Notes under the pieces: model-generated
Told to the model about the DNA's origin: nothing
The model's input: only the letters and a program-made list of their open reading frames with translations
Databases searched by the model: none
Assembly (NCBI RefSeq): GCF_000374485.1
Contig: NZ_KB894491.1
Span: 89,651-153,650, forward strand
Length of the DNA: 64,000 bases
Direction: 5' to 3'
From: Algicola sagamiensis DSM 14643
GTDB lineage: Bacteria > Pseudomonadota > Gammaproteobacteria > Enterobacterales > Alteromonadaceae
Position numbers and translations under genes: made by a program
Shown here: positions 1 through 9,323 of the stretch, piece after piece
Layout: every line of letters begins with the position of its first letter
Numbering within the stretch: the first letter of the stretch is position 1

Positions 1-1
1 A

Positions 2-277
2 CCACCAGAAGACATCATGTTTGCTGTCGGCCCATTTAATAATACGGAGGTTGATCTTGCAATCATCAAAGAATCACCAGATGCAAGAACCGCAGAATTA
101 CTGATCAATCCACATGCAAAAGCATCAGCAGAAGTTGCAGAAGCTGCATTTGAAAAAATGAAAGCAACCTTAAAATACCAACTCAGTCCTGAAATGTCTT
201 TTGCGGAACGCTACAATAATCGCCATGATTTATTCTGGCATGAAGAAGAAATCACTTCTTATTCTGTATCAGAATAG
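2..277 (+). CDS. C-terminal part of an unrecognised protein
   Basis: The reading frame is open from the left edge of the window, so this is probably the last 91 residues of a longer protein. The first in-window ATG (position 17) has no ribosome binding site and is unlikely to be the true start. The visible part is hydrophilic, has no membrane segment, contains an Ala/Glu-rich helical stretch and ends in an acidic tail. I do not recognise the family. A strong hairpin follows about 40 bases downstream, consistent with the end of a transcription unit. Confidence 0.55.
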   Translation, partial: PPEDIMFAVGPFNNTEVDLAIIKESPDARTAELLINPHAKASAEVAEAAFEKMKATLKYQLSPEMSFAERYNNRHDLFWHEEEITSYSVSE

Positions 278-317
278 AACTAAAACCCTGTTTTTTATAA
301 TTATTTCTACTACTTTA

Positions 318-350
318 TGCCTGTATTGACTAATACAGGCACTTTCACTT
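318..350 (+). terminator. Intrinsic terminator after the first gene
   Basis: A perfect 10-bp stem (TGCCTGTATT at 318-327 pairs with AATACAGGCA at 332-341) closes a 4-base loop. It is followed by the pyrimidine-rich tail CTTTCACTTC. The T-tract is interrupted, so termination strength is uncertain. Position and symmetry fit the end of the leftmost gene. Confidence 0.6.
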
Positions 351-427
351 CTTTAAATCTCTAATCTTTTTTATCGTTATTTTTCAATAGATTAAGACTC
401 ATATTGCTTAATTGTTAATCGGCTATA

Positions 428-505
428 TTTATTTCATGCAAAAAAGTTATTTAATAGATCAAAAAAATTAACATCAAATTACCAATTATTTACGCTAGGA
501 TGTTT
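428..505 (+). promoter_or_regulatory. Upstream control region of the first HExxH gene (duplicated boxes)
   Basis: Two blocks found here recur in front of the second paralog: TTTATTTCATGCAA (428-441) and TAGGATGTTT (496-505). Their starts are 68 bases apart here and 69 in the other copy, inside otherwise diverged AT-rich sequence. The second block could hold a -10 element (TAGGAT) and the first an activator or repressor site. No convincing -35 element is seen, so the assignment is inferred from conservation alone. Confidence 0.4.
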
Positions 506-579
506 TGGCCGGTCAGATGACTGAGCATTCAATACAATGATTTATTTATATTTTTATGGAACTCTTTTTGGAGATACCG

Positions 580-1872
580 ATGTTAAAAAAACGATTAAAA
601 CTATCCCACCTTATCCCAGTAACAATTCTGAGTGTTTCAAGCCTGCAAGCGCTAGCAACTGATCAAAAGAGAATTTTCTTACCTGATGAAATCGCGCCTC
701 GCCAAGGTACTGTTCTCTCGGCTGAGCAACCTGACCCAAGAGAAATCATCTTTCCTGACACACAACCTTCGGGTTCATTCTTCTTCAACTTAGAAGATTT
801 AGCCTTACGGGCAAATGGAGAAGAGCTTGACTTTTTCTCTGACGATTATCATTCCTACCCAACAACAGAGGGGTATCGTGAAGCAAAAGACGAAGCACCT
901 GTTCGTTTTACTAAGCTCAAGTATGAACATTTTCCAAAAGGGTTTGAACGTCATTACAATGTAAGTTGGGCATCGATTCATGATGCTGAAAAAATGCTTT
1001 CCTTGGGACGTGAGTGGCGTGAAAAGTATCCAGAGTTATTTGAAGCGCAGAAAAAAAGCCTCTTTTTTATTCATGAAGAACGTGCTATAGAGCTAGGTGA
1101 TCTTTTAGATGCCGGATTTGTAAAACTTGGAAAAATTGAAACTGAAAAACAAGCTGAACTTGATAAAATACTCTCTGATTTAGCCACCGTCGCACAATCG
1201 ATCCAAGCAAAAGAAACAGCCCTTGACAATGCAGATATACTTGACTCATTAGACCTCATCGATGAGCTAGCGCAGTTAGAAGCGCAACAAAAGGAGTTAA
1301 ACAATCAAAAAGCAAACCTAGAAAGGCAAGTCAATTCTGCAAAATTCCAAATTGCCGATCTCAAAGCAACTTTCCCAGGTGGCCGTGATTTCTTTAAGAA
1401 AAATCGCGAAGAAATTATCGCTCGTTACCATAACCTACTTGAGAAATCAGTCCACTTCCAAGATACAATCGCTTATCGTCTTGGCGTTGCAAGTGGCGAT
1501 ATCGCAGAAGTTGAAAAGAAAACAGGTGACTTTGAGGGCATAAAAATTTCTCCGGATGCACCTTGGAGCGTTGCTACCTATTTTAACAATAGCGGTCAGA
1601 TTTATATCCCTGGTCCAGAAGCAAGTTTTAACGACAAAGAGATCCGTGTAAGAACAGATGGTGTCCAAGGCAGTGCTCGCCCATATCAAGGACTTGTTGG
1701 CGGGATTGTTGTTGAAGCAACGCTACACACAATTCATGAAATGATGCATCCAGTTCTATTTGCTTCTGATGCAGCAGGTCGCCCAGGTCTCGTTGTCCAC
1801 GTCACAAACCTCGTTGCCCGTGACCTTTGGTCAGATCGTGACATCGAAACTTACTGGCGTGCAACTTACTAA
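580..1872 (+). CDS. Secreted HExxH-motif protein, copy 1 (putative zinc metallopeptidase)
   Basis: A 430-residue protein of unrecognised family. I start it at the ATG at 580, which has GGAGAT six bases upstream; an ATG at 556 has no binding site. The N-terminus (Lys/Arg-rich, then a hydrophobic run to about residue 28) looks like a Sec signal peptide. A Glu/Lys/Gln-rich helical or coiled-coil stretch follows at about 170-270. Near the C-terminus HEMMH (386-390) fits the zinc-binding HExxH signature, and a conserved Glu in DIETYW about 34 residues later could be a gluzincin-type third ligand. The next gene encodes a paralog; conserved blocks include SLGREWR, YEHFP, GLVVHVTNLV and the C-terminal IETYWRATY. 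Peptidase activity is inferred from the motif only. A secreted toxin or a non-catalytic zinc protein remains possible. Confidence 0.75.
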   Translation: MLKKRLKLSHLIPVTILSVSSLQALATDQKRIFLPDEIAPRQGTVLSAEQPDPREIIFPDTQPSGSFFFNLEDLALRANGEELDFFSDDYHSYPTTEGYREAKDEAPVRFTKLKYEHFPKGFERHYNVSWASIHDAEKMLSLGREWREKYPELFEAQKKSLFFIHEERAIELGDLLDAGFVKLGKIETEKQAELDKILSDLATVAQSIQAKETALDNADILDSLDLIDELAQLEAQQKELNNQKANLERQVNSAKFQIADLKATFPGGRDFFKKNREEIIARYHNLLEKSVHFQDTIAYRLGVASGDIAEVEKKTGDFEGIKISPDAPWSVATYFNNSGQIYIPGPEASFNDKEIRVRTDGVQGSARPYQGLVGGIVVEATLHTIHEMMHPVLFASDAAGRPGLVVHVTNLVARDLWSDRDIETYWRATY

Positions 1873-1908
1873 GAAAACGCTCAATTCATATTACATACAC
1901 TTCACTCC

Positions 1909-1943
1909 AAAGTCGTACATCGTCTCGATGTACGACTTTTTTT
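1909..1943 (+). terminator. Intrinsic terminator after HExxH copy 1
   Basis: The stem arms AAAGTCGTACATCG (1909-1922) and CGATGTACGACTTT surround a 3-base loop, and a run of T closes the structure. This is a near-ideal Rho-independent terminator. The same ACTTCACTCCAAAG lead-in precedes the terminator of the second copy, so the terminator was duplicated along with the gene. Confidence 0.9.
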
Positions 1944-1985
1944 AACGGTGACAGCATGGATCCCTCATACATCAAAAGATTCTAT

Positions 1986-2064
1986 TTTATTTCATGCAAT
2001 TTTCCGATTAAGCGCATCGTTATTCTCAACGTGATTTTCATAACCCATTCAAGTTAGGATGTTT
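1986..2064 (+). promoter_or_regulatory. Upstream control region of the second HExxH gene (duplicated boxes)
   Basis: TTTATTTCATGCAA (1986-1999) and TAGGATGTTT (2055-2064) repeat the two blocks found before copy 1 at nearly the same spacing. With the preceding terminator, this indicates that each paralog has its own promoter and shares regulation. The exact promoter elements cannot be fixed by eye. Confidence 0.4.
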
Positions 2065-2131
2065 CTCGAAGTAAACACTTCATATTAAAAAACACATTAC
2101 AGAATATATTAGTTCCAAATTGGAGATAAGA

Positions 2132-3337
2132 ATGTTGTACGAAAAATTAAAGCGCTCCCATATACTCTCTCTCGCGGTTGCAAGTTTATTTAGCACACAA
2201 ACGATTGCCGATGATCGGATCATCTTCCCTGATTCTCCCGGTATTAGTTCTTTCTACCTAGACCTTGATGCACTCGCTGAACGCTCAAATGGAGCGCCTA
2301 TTTTAGAAGATCCTGATCAAAGCCCAATCAATATCTTTAGAGACTTATGTATACCATGTGATTCCTATCCAGCAACACCAGGCTTTGGCGAAGCAAAAGA
2401 TGCAGCACGGGTTAGTTTTAGAGAGCTCAACTATGAACACTTCCCTCGCGGTTTTGTTCAGCAATACAATGTTAGCTGGGATTCCCTGCACGATTCCGAG
2501 AAAATGCTATCGCTTGGTCGAGAGTGGCGTAGAGAGCACCCTGTACTTTTCGAAGCTCAAAAAGCAAGCCTGTTTGAAGTACAGCAAGAACATATTGATC
2601 AAACACTCAATGCGCTAGAACGATTGCATGAAGATGAAAACGCCTTTGTAAGGCTTCCAAAAATATTGCAAGACAAACAAAACCTCGTGATACAACGCTC
2701 CAAAGAACTGCAAGAAGCACAAGACAACCTAGAAATATCAGAGATGCTCGATCCACAATCTACTGTTGACCAGTATCAAGCAGAATTTGAAAATGCTCAG
2801 CAAGCCTTGGAAACAGCAAAAATAGATCAAAGGCAAGTGGCTGGTGAATTTTTTGAAGAGAATCGTAATCAAATTATTCGATACTACCACCAGGTCTTAG
2901 CACGCTCTGCAACTTTTCAGGATGCGATCGCTTACCGTATCGCTGTCTCCACGGGAGATATAGAAGAAATTGAAAAGAAAACAGGAAGTGTCGAAGGAGG
3001 CCACATTATTTCTCCATACGCGCCTTGGACTGTTGCTTCATATACGGAAAAGGACAATAAATTTGATTTACCAGGACCAGCCGCTGATTTTGATAATCAA
3101 GTTCTTTTCGTCAGAACTGCAGCAATCCCTGATGACCTGACGACAAATACTGGACTTGCAGGAGAGATTGAAATCAAACTTTCTACACGGGCCACTATTC
3201 ATGAAATGTTACATCCAATATTGCACGCAAATGATGCCATCAACCGTCCAGGGCTTGTGGTGCATGTCACAAATTTAGTGATGCGTGATCTGTATCCTCA
3301 TCGTGATATCGAAACCTACTGGCGTGCAACTTACTAA
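2132..3337 (+). CDS. Secreted HExxH-motif protein, copy 2 (putative zinc metallopeptidase)
   Basis: A 401-residue paralog of the upstream gene. The ATG at 2132 is preceded by GGAGAT; an in-frame TTG at 2120 is less likely. A signal peptide ends near ...TQTIA-DDR. The N-terminal block (IIFPDSPG, then a pair of cysteines in CIPCDSYP) is followed by the shared core (YEHFPRGF, NVSWDSLHDSEKMLSLGREWR), a helical Glu/Gln-rich middle, and HEMLH at 357-361. The end, VVHVTNLVMRDL through IETYWRATY, is almost identical to copy 1. The middle helical region has diverged most, while the HExxH segment and C-terminus are conserved, as expected if the metal site matters. The CxxC pair is absent from copy 1. 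Function unknown; secreted metallopeptidase is the simplest reading. Confidence 0.75.
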   Translation: MLYEKLKRSHILSLAVASLFSTQTIADDRIIFPDSPGISSFYLDLDALAERSNGAPILEDPDQSPINIFRDLCIPCDSYPATPGFGEAKDAARVSFRELNYEHFPRGFVQQYNVSWDSLHDSEKMLSLGREWRREHPVLFEAQKASLFEVQQEHIDQTLNALERLHEDENAFVRLPKILQDKQNLVIQRSKELQEAQDNLEISEMLDPQSTVDQYQAEFENAQQALETAKIDQRQVAGEFFEENRNQIIRYYHQVLARSATFQDAIAYRIAVSTGDIEEIEKKTGSVEGGHIISPYAPWTVASYTEKDNKFDLPGPAADFDNQVLFVRTAAIPDDLTTNTGLAGEIEIKLSTRATIHEMLHPILHANDAINRPGLVVHVTNLVMRDLYPHRDIETYWRATY

Positions 3338-3375
3338 TTTCGAGTAATTCATTTATATCACTCACACTTCACTCC

Positions 3376-3409
3376 AAAGCCATATATCGTTCTGATGTAT
3401 GGCTTTTTT
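3376..3409 (+). terminator. Intrinsic terminator after HExxH copy 2
   Basis: AAAGCCATATATC pairs with GATGTATGGCTTT (one G-T wobble) across a short loop, followed by a T-run. It is homologous in position and flanking sequence to the terminator after copy 1. Confidence 0.85.
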
Positions 3410-3567
3410 CAATAACCACATCATACGCCACCTGTCGCTTAACTAGATGACAATCGGCACTCACACTCATAGAATAAATGGTCGAGATGGCTTATGTATA
3501 AAGCAAGACTTGGAGGCGTTAGTTACTCATTGAAGACAAGCACAAAAATGATACGATTTGCGCCACT

Positions 3568-3636
3568 GGATGCTGATGTTTGTCTGCTTTTTGCCGCTCA
3601 TTGTAGTGGTTTCACGATAATCAAACATCAGCATCC
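3568..3636. repeat. Perfect 15-bp inverted repeat downstream of ruvB
   Basis: GGATGCTGATGTTTG at 3568-3582 is exactly complementary to CAAACATCAGCATCC at 3622-3636, with a 39-base spacer. It lies between the convergent ends of HExxH copy 2 and ruvB. No T-tract follows immediately on the minus strand, so it is not a textbook ruvB terminator. It may be an RNA-stabilising structure or a palindromic repeat element. Confidence 0.7.
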
Positions 3637-3647
3637 TTGTTTTTGGA

Positions 3648-4658
3648 CTATTCAGTCTTCGGCAAATCAATACCAAAATGGAGATAAGCACGTGGTGTGG
3701 CAATTCGTCCGCGCGGGGTTCTTTGGATAAAGCCTTGTTGAATCAAATATGGCTCTAACACATCTTCGATTGTATCCTTTTCTTCCCCAATCGCAGCGGC
3801 GAGGTTGTCCAACCCCACCGGGCCACCCATAAATTTTTCCATTATCGCCAATAGAAGTTTGCGATCCATATAATCAAACCCTTGTGGATCGACATCAACC
3901 AAGTCCAACGCCGCCGCTGCAATGTCTTTCGTGACTGAGCCATCTGATTTTACCTGAGCATAATCTCTGACACGTCGAAGCAGTCGATTGGCAATTCGTG
4001 GGGTACCTCGAGCACGTTTAGCGACTTCCCAGGCACCTTCTGCATCCATCGGTAAATTCAAGAAATCAGCCGAACGTTGCACAATGCTTGATAAATGATC
4101 CACGGAATAGAATTCCAAACGCTGCACAATCCCAAATCGATCACGCAGTGGCGATGTCAATGCACCTGCTCGGGTTGTTGCACCCACCAAAGTGAACGGA
4201 GGCAAATCTAACTTGATCGAACGTGCGGCAGGCCCTTCGCCAATCATGATATCTAACTGATAATCTTCCATCGCTGGATATAATACTTCTTCAACAACTG
4301 GGCTTAAGCGATGGATCTCATCAATAAAAAGCACATCATTTGGTTCTAGGTTTGTCAACATTGCAGCCAAGTCTCCGGCTTTTTCCAGCACTGGGCCTGA
4401 TGTGGTTTTAATGTTTACACCGAGTTCATTTGCAACAATATTGGCGAGCGTTGTTTTACCCAATCCTGGTGGACCAAAAATGAGAAGGTGATCGAGCGCT
4501 TCTTCTCGATTTCTTGCCGCTTCGATGAAGATTTCCATTTGTGCTTTAACGTGATCCTGGCCCGTATATTCAGCTAAAAACTTGGGCCGGATCGCACGAT
4601 CGATAACTTCATCATCCATCGTTGCCTGGGGTTGTATCAGTCTATCCGCTTCAATCAT
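3648..4658 (-). CDS. ruvB: Holliday junction branch migration ATPase RuvB
   Basis: A 336-residue AAA+ motor that forms hexameric rings on Holliday junctions with RuvA and drives branch migration in recombinational repair. Visible motifs are the N-terminal [11 protein letters not shown] block, Walker [10 protein letters not shown], Walker B DEIH, the sensor segment GATTRAG, and a C-terminal winged-helix region ending [13 protein letters not shown]. The length matches the family. It is the last gene of the minus-strand aspS-yebC-ruvC-ruvA-ruvB run, 8 bases after ruvA, so almost certainly cotranscribed with it. I saw no LexA-like operator in the short gap before ruvA, so SOS control as in E. coli ruvAB is not evident here. 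Confidence 0.98.
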   Translation of the reverse strand: MIEADRLIQPQATMDDEVIDRAIRPKFLAEYTGQDHVKAQMEIFIEAARNREEALDHLLIFGPPGLGKTTLANIVANELGVNIKTTSGPVLEKAGDLAAMLTNLEPNDVLFIDEIHRLSPVVEEVLYPAMEDYQLDIMIGEGPAARSIKLDLPPFTLVGATTRAGALTSPLRDRFGIVQRLEFYSVDHLSSIVQRSADFLNLPMDAEGAWEVAKRARGTPRIANRLLRRVRDYAQVKSDGSVTKDIAAAALDLVDVDPQGFDYMDRKLLLAIMEKFMGGPVGLDNLAAAIGEEKDTIEDVLEPYLIQQGFIQRTPRGRIATPRAYLHFGIDLPKTE

Positions 4659-4666
4659 AACGTTTC

Positions 4667-5290
4667 TTATAGCATGGATTTAAGAGCAAGCTTGATCAGC
4701 TCTTCACTGGACAGGCCATCCTGCCCGACTTTCTTCACTGCTTGTTGTGCCTGCGTTTGCTTATAGCCGAGCGCCATCAACGCACTGACTGCATCTTCCG
4801 TTGGATCAGCGACAGAAATCAAAGGCGACTCGGTCACCATATCGACTGGCACAGCATCGGTGAATGGTGTCAGCAGTGGCGCAGACCAGTTCTTCAATCG
4901 ATCTTTCAATTCAATAATTAAGCGCTCAGCAGTCTTCTTGCCGATGCCAGGCAACTTAGTCAGACTGTTTGCTTCACCATTTTGTACCAAGGTGACAAAT
5001 TGATCCGCAGTCAGTCCTGAAAGGATCGCCAGTGCCAGTTTTGGCCCAACACCATTAGCTTTGAGTAACTCGCGAAATAGCTGGCGATCTTGTCTTGCGA
5101 CAAAACCATATAAAGATTGTGCATCTTCACGAACAACAAAGTGCGTGTATATCTCAACTTGCCCACCTACTTCAGGGAGTTGATAAAAACTGGTCATGGG
5201 TAGCTGAATCTCATAACCAACACCACCGACATCCAAGAGTAAATCAGGCGCTTGTTTTTCTTCAATGGTGCCTTTGAGTTTTCCTATCAT
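4667..5290 (-). CDS. ruvA: Holliday junction recognition protein RuvA
   Basis: A 207-residue DNA-junction binding subunit that tetramerises on Holliday junctions and loads RuvB. The N-terminal OB-fold begins [12 protein letters not shown]. Tandem helix-hairpin-helix motifs follow ([16 protein letters not shown] and [19 protein letters not shown]), then a flexible linker of about 20 residues and the C-terminal RuvB-binding three-helix domain with [16 protein letters not shown]. Length and order are normal. It is separated from ruvC by 13 bases and from ruvB by 8, within the ruvCAB run. Confidence 0.98.
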   Translation of the reverse strand: MIGKLKGTIEEKQAPDLLLDVGGVGYEIQLPMTSFYQLPEVGGQVEIYTHFVVREDAQSLYGFVARQDRQLFRELLKANGVGPKLALAILSGLTADQFVTLVQNGEANSLTKLPGIGKKTAERLIIELKDRLKNWSAPLLTPFTDAVPVDMVTESPLISVADPTEDAVSALMALGYKQTQAQQAVKKVGQDGLSSEELIKLALKSML

Positions 5291-5303
5291 TTTTTATTTC
5301 CTC

Positions 5304-5828
5304 TTATCGTCGTAAGCGTCCACGAACGACTTTACGTGCTTGACCTGCGAGACTCATCAGGCTTTGTTGACTATGTCCATGACATACAGCAACAGCGAGC
5401 GCATCTGCCGCGTCAGCTTGTGGTGATGCAGCCAGTTTGAGCATGGATGTGATCATATGCTGAACTTGCTTTTTATCCGCAGCCCCTGTTCCGACCACAG
5501 CTTGTTTTACTTGCCTAGCTGAATATTCACTCACAGGAAGTCCAGCGTTGGCCGCTGCAACAATCGCCGCACCACGGGCTTGGCCAAGTTTAAGTGCAGA
5601 GTCCGCATTATGGGCCAAAAAGACTTGCTCTATCGCGAATGTTGTAGGGGAAAATTGTTGAATGATTTCTGTGATCCCTTTGTAGATCACTTGCAGTCTT
5701 TCCGGTAAAGGCGCATCACCAAGTCGAATACAGCCACTGCCGAGATATTCGAAACGGTGTCCTCGTTGTTGAAGAACACCGTAACCTGTCACACGAGAGC
5801 CGGGATCAATCCCAAGAATGATGCTCAT
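5304..5828 (-). CDS. ruvC: Crossover junction endodeoxyribonuclease RuvC
   Basis: A 174-residue RNase-H-fold nuclease that resolves Holliday junctions by symmetric cleavage. [14 protein letters not shown] at the N-terminus contains the first catalytic Asp. [23 protein letters not shown] holds the catalytic Glu and the junction-binding segment, and [11 protein letters not shown] holds the late Asp residues. The length is typical. It lies 5 bases after yebC and upstream of ruvA, so the three ruv genes form one unit. Confidence 0.98.
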   Translation of the reverse strand: MSIILGIDPGSRVTGYGVLQQRGHRFEYLGSGCIRLGDAPLPERLQVIYKGITEIIQQFSPTTFAIEQVFLAHNADSALKLGQARGAAIVAAANAGLPVSEYSARQVKQAVVGTGAADKKQVQHMITSMLKLAASPQADAADALAVAVCHGHSQQSLMSLAGQARKVVRGRLRR

Positions 5829-5833
5829 GTGCC

Positions 5834-6577
5834 CTAAAGTGATGCCATCACATCTTCTGGAATGTCTGCATTTGAATAAACTTCCTGCACATCATCCAGA
5901 TCTTCCAGCATATCGATGAGACGAATCAACTTCGGTGCTGTATCCGCATCGACCAGAGTTTTTGTGGATGGGATCAATGAAACTTCCGCATTGACGGATT
6001 CCAGACCAGCAGCATCCAGCGCATCTTTCACTGTACCGAAATCTTCTGGTGTTGTGAAAACATCAATCGAACCATCATCATTCGTCACAACATCATCCGC
6101 ACCCGCTTCTAATGCTGCATCCATGATTGTATCCTCGTCTAGACCTTCACCATAGCTGATCACGCCTTTTTTGCTGAACAAATAGCTAACTGAGCCATCA
6201 GTGCCAAGGTTACCGCCAGACTTCGAGAATGCATGGCGAACACCACTGACCGTCCGATTACGATTATCGGACATACATTCAACCATGACCGCAACACCAC
6301 CCGGTCCATAACCTTCATATACAATTTCTTCAAGCTCTTGCCCGTCTAGCTCCCCTGCACCACGTTTGACTGCACGCTCAATCGTGTCACGGGTCATGTT
6401 ATTGGATAATGCTTTATCAATTGCCGCACGCAAACGTGGGTTGGTATCCGCATCAGAGCCACCAGCACGGGCTGCAACGGTGAGTTCGCGGATCAGTTTC
6501 GTGAAAATTTTTCCACGTTTTGCGTCTTGGGCTGCTTTACGATGGCGAATGTTAGCCCATTTACTGTGACCTGCCAT
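5834..6577 (-). CDS. yebC: YebC/TACO1-family regulatory protein
   Basis: A 247-residue member of the YebC family, which relieves ribosome stalling or acts as a DNA-binding regulator depending on the member. [22 protein letters not shown] is the signature N-terminus (the first 20 residues are invariant in style). The three-domain layout and the end near [17 protein letters not shown] are also typical. The ATG has GGAG upstream. Its place between aspS and ruvC is the common gammaproteobacterial order. Which molecular role this copy has cannot be told from sequence. Confidence 0.96.
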   Translation of the reverse strand: MAGHSKWANIRHRKAAQDAKRGKIFTKLIRELTVAARAGGSDADTNPRLRAAIDKALSNNMTRDTIERAVKRGAGELDGQELEEIVYEGYGPGGVAVMVECMSDNRNRTVSGVRHAFSKSGGNLGTDGSVSYLFSKKGVISYGEGLDEDTIMDAALEAGADDVVTNDDGSIDVFTTPEDFGTVKDALDAAGLESVNAEVSLIPSTKTLVDADTAPKLIRLIDMLEDLDDVQEVYSNADIPEDVMASL

Positions 6578-6597
6578 GAGATTACTCCATTCATCAT

Positions 6598-6629
6598 CGG
6601 CGCAGAGACTGCGCCGTTTTACTTTTTTT
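6598..6629 (+). terminator. Plus-strand-facing hairpin and T-tract between aspS and yebC
   Basis: CGGCGCAG (6598-6605) and CTGCGCCG (6609-6616) form a perfect 8-bp stem with a 3-base loop. On the plus strand this is followed by TTTTACTTTTTTT. Both neighbouring genes are on the minus strand, where the hairpin is preceded by A-rich sequence and followed by the yebC ribosome binding region. It therefore looks like a terminator for antisense transcription, or a processing hairpin within the aspS-yebC mRNA. Confidence 0.6.
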
Positions 6630-6654
6630 GTCTAGATGTTTGATTTCAAATTTA

Positions 6655-8430
6655 TTATTCGGCGTCTTCTTTGGCAACAATTTCAATGCCAAGCTCTTTG
6701 AGGGCGTCAGGGTTCGCAGGACCGGGGGCATCCGTCAATGGGCAAGAAGCGGTCGCGGTCTTCGGGAATGCCATGACATCACGAATGGACTCTGCACCCA
6801 CCATCAACATCACAAGGCGGTCCAAACCAAATGCAAGACCTGCATGTGGTGGCGTACCATACTTCAAAGCATCTAGAAGAAATCCGAATTTTTCTTGCTG
6901 TTCTTGCTCGTTAATTCCAAGCGTTTCAAAAACAACCTGCTGCATTGCGTTGTCATGGATACGGACTGAACCACCGCCCAATTCAACACCATTCAAGACC
7001 ATATCATAAGCATCAGACAATGCTTCTGCTGGTGCTGCTTTCAGCGCTTCTGGTGTTACACCAACTGGCGCTGTGAACGGGTGGTGAATTGCCGTTAAGC
7101 CACCTTCATCATCGATTTCTTCAAATAATGGGAAATCGATGACCCAAAGTGGTCGCCATGCATCTTCAACCATGCCTAGATCTTCACCGACCTTCAGGCG
7201 AAGTGCACCGATTGATTCAGCAACAACGGTTGCTTTATCGGCTCCGAAGAAAATCAAATCGCCAGTTTGCGCTTGCGTTCTGTCTAAGATGCCTTGTACA
7301 ACCGTTTCGTTTAAGAATTTCAAGACTGGTGACTGGATCCCATCCATACCTGCATCTTTGTCATTCACTTTCATCCATGCCAAACCTTTCGCGCCATAGA
7401 TGCCTACGAACTTCGTATATTCGTCGATATTTTTACGGGAGATTTTGTCTGCAGCGCCTGGTACACGAAGTGCAGCAACTCGGCCTTTTGGATTATTGGC
7501 AGGACCAGAGAAAACTTTAAATTCAACGTCAGCCATCAAATCTGCAACATCCACCATCTCCATCGGATTTCGAAGGTCCGGCTTATCCGATCCAAAACGA
7601 CGCATTGCTTCTGCGTAAGTCATCGTTGGGAAATCGCCGAGGTCTACATTCATCAACTTTTGGAACAAATGACGGATCATGCCTTCTGTCACAGACATCA
7701 CGTCTTTCGCTGACATAAAGGTTGTTTCGATATCAATTTGCGTGAATTCCGGCTGACGGTCTGCACGTAAGTCTTCATCGCGGAAGCATTTCACGATTTG
7801 GTAGTAGCGGTCCATCCCAGACATCATCAACAACTGTTTAAACAGCTGTGGCGATTGTGGCAATGCATAGAATTCACCTTTATGAACACGGCTTGGGACG
7901 AGATAGTCACGCGCGCCTTCAGGTGTTGCTTTGGTTAGAATTGGCGTTTCGATATCGAGGAAATCCGCATCTTCAAGGTAGCGACGCACTTCGCTCGTCA
8001 CTTTAGAGCGAAACTTCATGCGTTCGGTCATTTCTGGGCGACGTAAGTCCAGATAGCGGTACTTCAGTCGGTTTTCTTCGCTGTTATTTTGATTGAAGTC
8101 CAGCGGTAACGGCTCAGCACGGTTCAGGATCTCAAGCTTCTTCCCTAAAATCTCAACTTCACCGGTTGCCATCTTATTGTTGATTTGATGATCCGGACGT
8201 GCGCGAACCTCACCAGTCAATTTAATACAAAATTCGTTACGAAGGCTGTTCGCCTTTTCAAATACATCTGCGTAATCTGGGTCAAAGAAAACCTGAACGA
8301 GCCCCTCACGGTCACGCATATCAATAAAAATGAGTCCACCTAAATCGCGGCGCTTATGAACCCAGCCGCATAATTCGATTTCTTGCCCTACGAGGGACTT
8401 TTCTACCTGTCCGCAATATACAGTTCGCAT
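6655..8430 (-). CDS. aspS: Aspartyl-tRNA synthetase
   Basis: A 591-residue class II synthetase that charges tRNA-Asp. I start it at MRTVYCG (8430), preceded by GGGAA and giving the usual bacterial length; an in-frame ATG 33 bases earlier would add an atypical extension. Visible parts are the N-terminal OB-fold anticodon domain ([24 protein letters not shown]), class II motif 2 ([16 protein letters not shown]), the bacterial insertion domain, and motif 3 ([12 protein letters not shown]) near the end. It heads the minus-strand run leading to yebC and ruvCAB. Confidence 0.98.
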   Translation of the reverse strand: MRTVYCGQVEKSLVGQEIELCGWVHKRRDLGGLIFIDMRDREGLVQVFFDPDYADVFEKANSLRNEFCIKLTGEVRARPDHQINNKMATGEVEILGKKLEILNRAEPLPLDFNQNNSEENRLKYRYLDLRRPEMTERMKFRSKVTSEVRRYLEDADFLDIETPILTKATPEGARDYLVPSRVHKGEFYALPQSPQLFKQLLMMSGMDRYYQIVKCFRDEDLRADRQPEFTQIDIETTFMSAKDVMSVTEGMIRHLFQKLMNVDLGDFPTMTYAEAMRRFGSDKPDLRNPMEMVDVADLMADVEFKVFSGPANNPKGRVAALRVPGAADKISRKNIDEYTKFVGIYGAKGLAWMKVNDKDAGMDGIQSPVLKFLNETVVQGILDRTQAQTGDLIFFGADKATVVAESIGALRLKVGEDLGMVEDAWRPLWVIDFPLFEEIDDEGGLTAIHHPFTAPVGVTPEALKAAPAEALSDAYDMVLNGVELGGGSVRIHDNAMQQVVFETLGINEQEQQEKFGFLLDALKYGTPPHAGLAFGLDRLVMLMVGAESIRDVMAFPKTATASCPLTDAPGPANPDALKELGIEIVAKEDAE

Positions 8431-8542
8431 TGTGTATTCCCAAACGATGGTCGAACCATCCAAATCTTTTAAATCAAATGACGGATAATTATAGCGATCT
8501 GAGCCTTAATGTCACGGGACGAACAGACTCAAACCAAAACGG

Positions 8543-9172
8543 TTATTCGATGCGTGGTAAAATCTGCACGATCTCCTGGTCAAAGGAAAGCGTGACATTA
8601 TTCGCCAGCTGCTCTGCATTGACACTGCACTTCATGCCATCACATTGTATACCTGCTTGTTTGCTATGCTCTTTTTTTGCAAAAACCAAACGAACACCAG
8701 TGACATCTGGTGTAAAAAAGGATGCGATAAATCCTGATAGATCATCCAAGATGTCAGCCATTTGGGACTGGATACGCTTCAATTGCTCTGCTGAAACACG
8801 CTTGCCATGTTGACCCTGCGCTTCAATTTGCATCTTCAACACACAATACTGCTCGGTTTCTACAATGATCATGGCCTTATCTTTATCCAGCTGCTTATCA
8901 AACGGAACAAGCATTTCACTTTCTTCACCTACGACAAGCGGTTGGCTGGATTTTTCTGTTTGGATACTGCCTTCTTTGATATGACATGGCTGTCTTGTAT
9001 CTTCATCTATGAGATAAAAGCCAATACGAACATCAGGGTAGTCCTTTTTATTGGAGACCTTGAGGCGGTCATAAAAGCCGTCATAACCAAGATAAACAGG
9101 CTTCGCATAGAGAGAAGCAGTTGGAACCATCAACGCAACAAGTACGAGCATGTTCTTAAAAATGTGTTTCAT
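8543..9172 (-). CDS. Hypothetical periplasmic protein
   Basis: A 209-residue protein with a clear Sec signal peptide (Lys, hydrophobic core, then ASLYA before KPVYLG). The mature part is hydrophilic, with three spaced cysteines that could form disulfides. I do not recognise the family. It is on the same strand as aspS but about 110 bases upstream of it and likely a separate unit. No enzymatic motif is visible. Confidence 0.7.
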   Translation of the reverse strand: MKHIFKNMLVLVALMVPTASLYAKPVYLGYDGFYDRLKVSNKKDYPDVRIGFYLIDEDTRQPCHIKEGSIQTEKSSQPLVVGEESEMLVPFDKQLDKDKAMIIVETEQYCVLKMQIEAQGQHGKRVSAEQLKRIQSQMADILDDLSGFIASFFTPDVTGVRLVFAKKEHSKQAGIQCDGMKCSVNAEQLANNVTLSFDQEIVQILPRIE

Positions 9173-9300
9173 GATATCTCTTGATACAAAAGAAGATGAG
9201 GGGCGATTTTATCAGGCTTCAAACATTGTCGAAAGAGGTGAAGGTGCTTTGTTTACTATCAAAAGAGAGAAAGTTTGAATTGAATAATAAGCTGTACAAA

Positions 9301-9323
9301 TGATAAAAGGGGCATCATGCCCC
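9301..9323 (-). terminator. Intrinsic terminator of the ASCH-like gene
   Basis: On the minus strand GGGGC and GCCCC flank a short AT loop and are followed by TTTTATCA. The stem overlaps the stop codon of the gene it terminates, a compact but common arrangement. Confidence 0.65.

Noticed and set aside
580-3337. The HExxH pair as a toxin-immunity module
   Set aside because: Both genes encode the same kind of secreted protein; no immunity-like small gene lies beside either one.
3494-3730. 78-codon plus-strand frame over the end of ruvB
   Set aside because: It overlaps ruvB antisense and spans the inverted repeat, has no ribosome binding site and no recognisable sequence.
5288-5303. LexA/SOS box before ruvA
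   Set aside because: The 13-base gap between ruvC and ruvA has no CTGT-N8-ACAG pattern.
6671-7618. Several plus-strand frames inside aspS
   Set aside because: All lie antisense within a well-supported synthetase gene and have low-complexity, Ser/Arg-rich translations typical of shadows.
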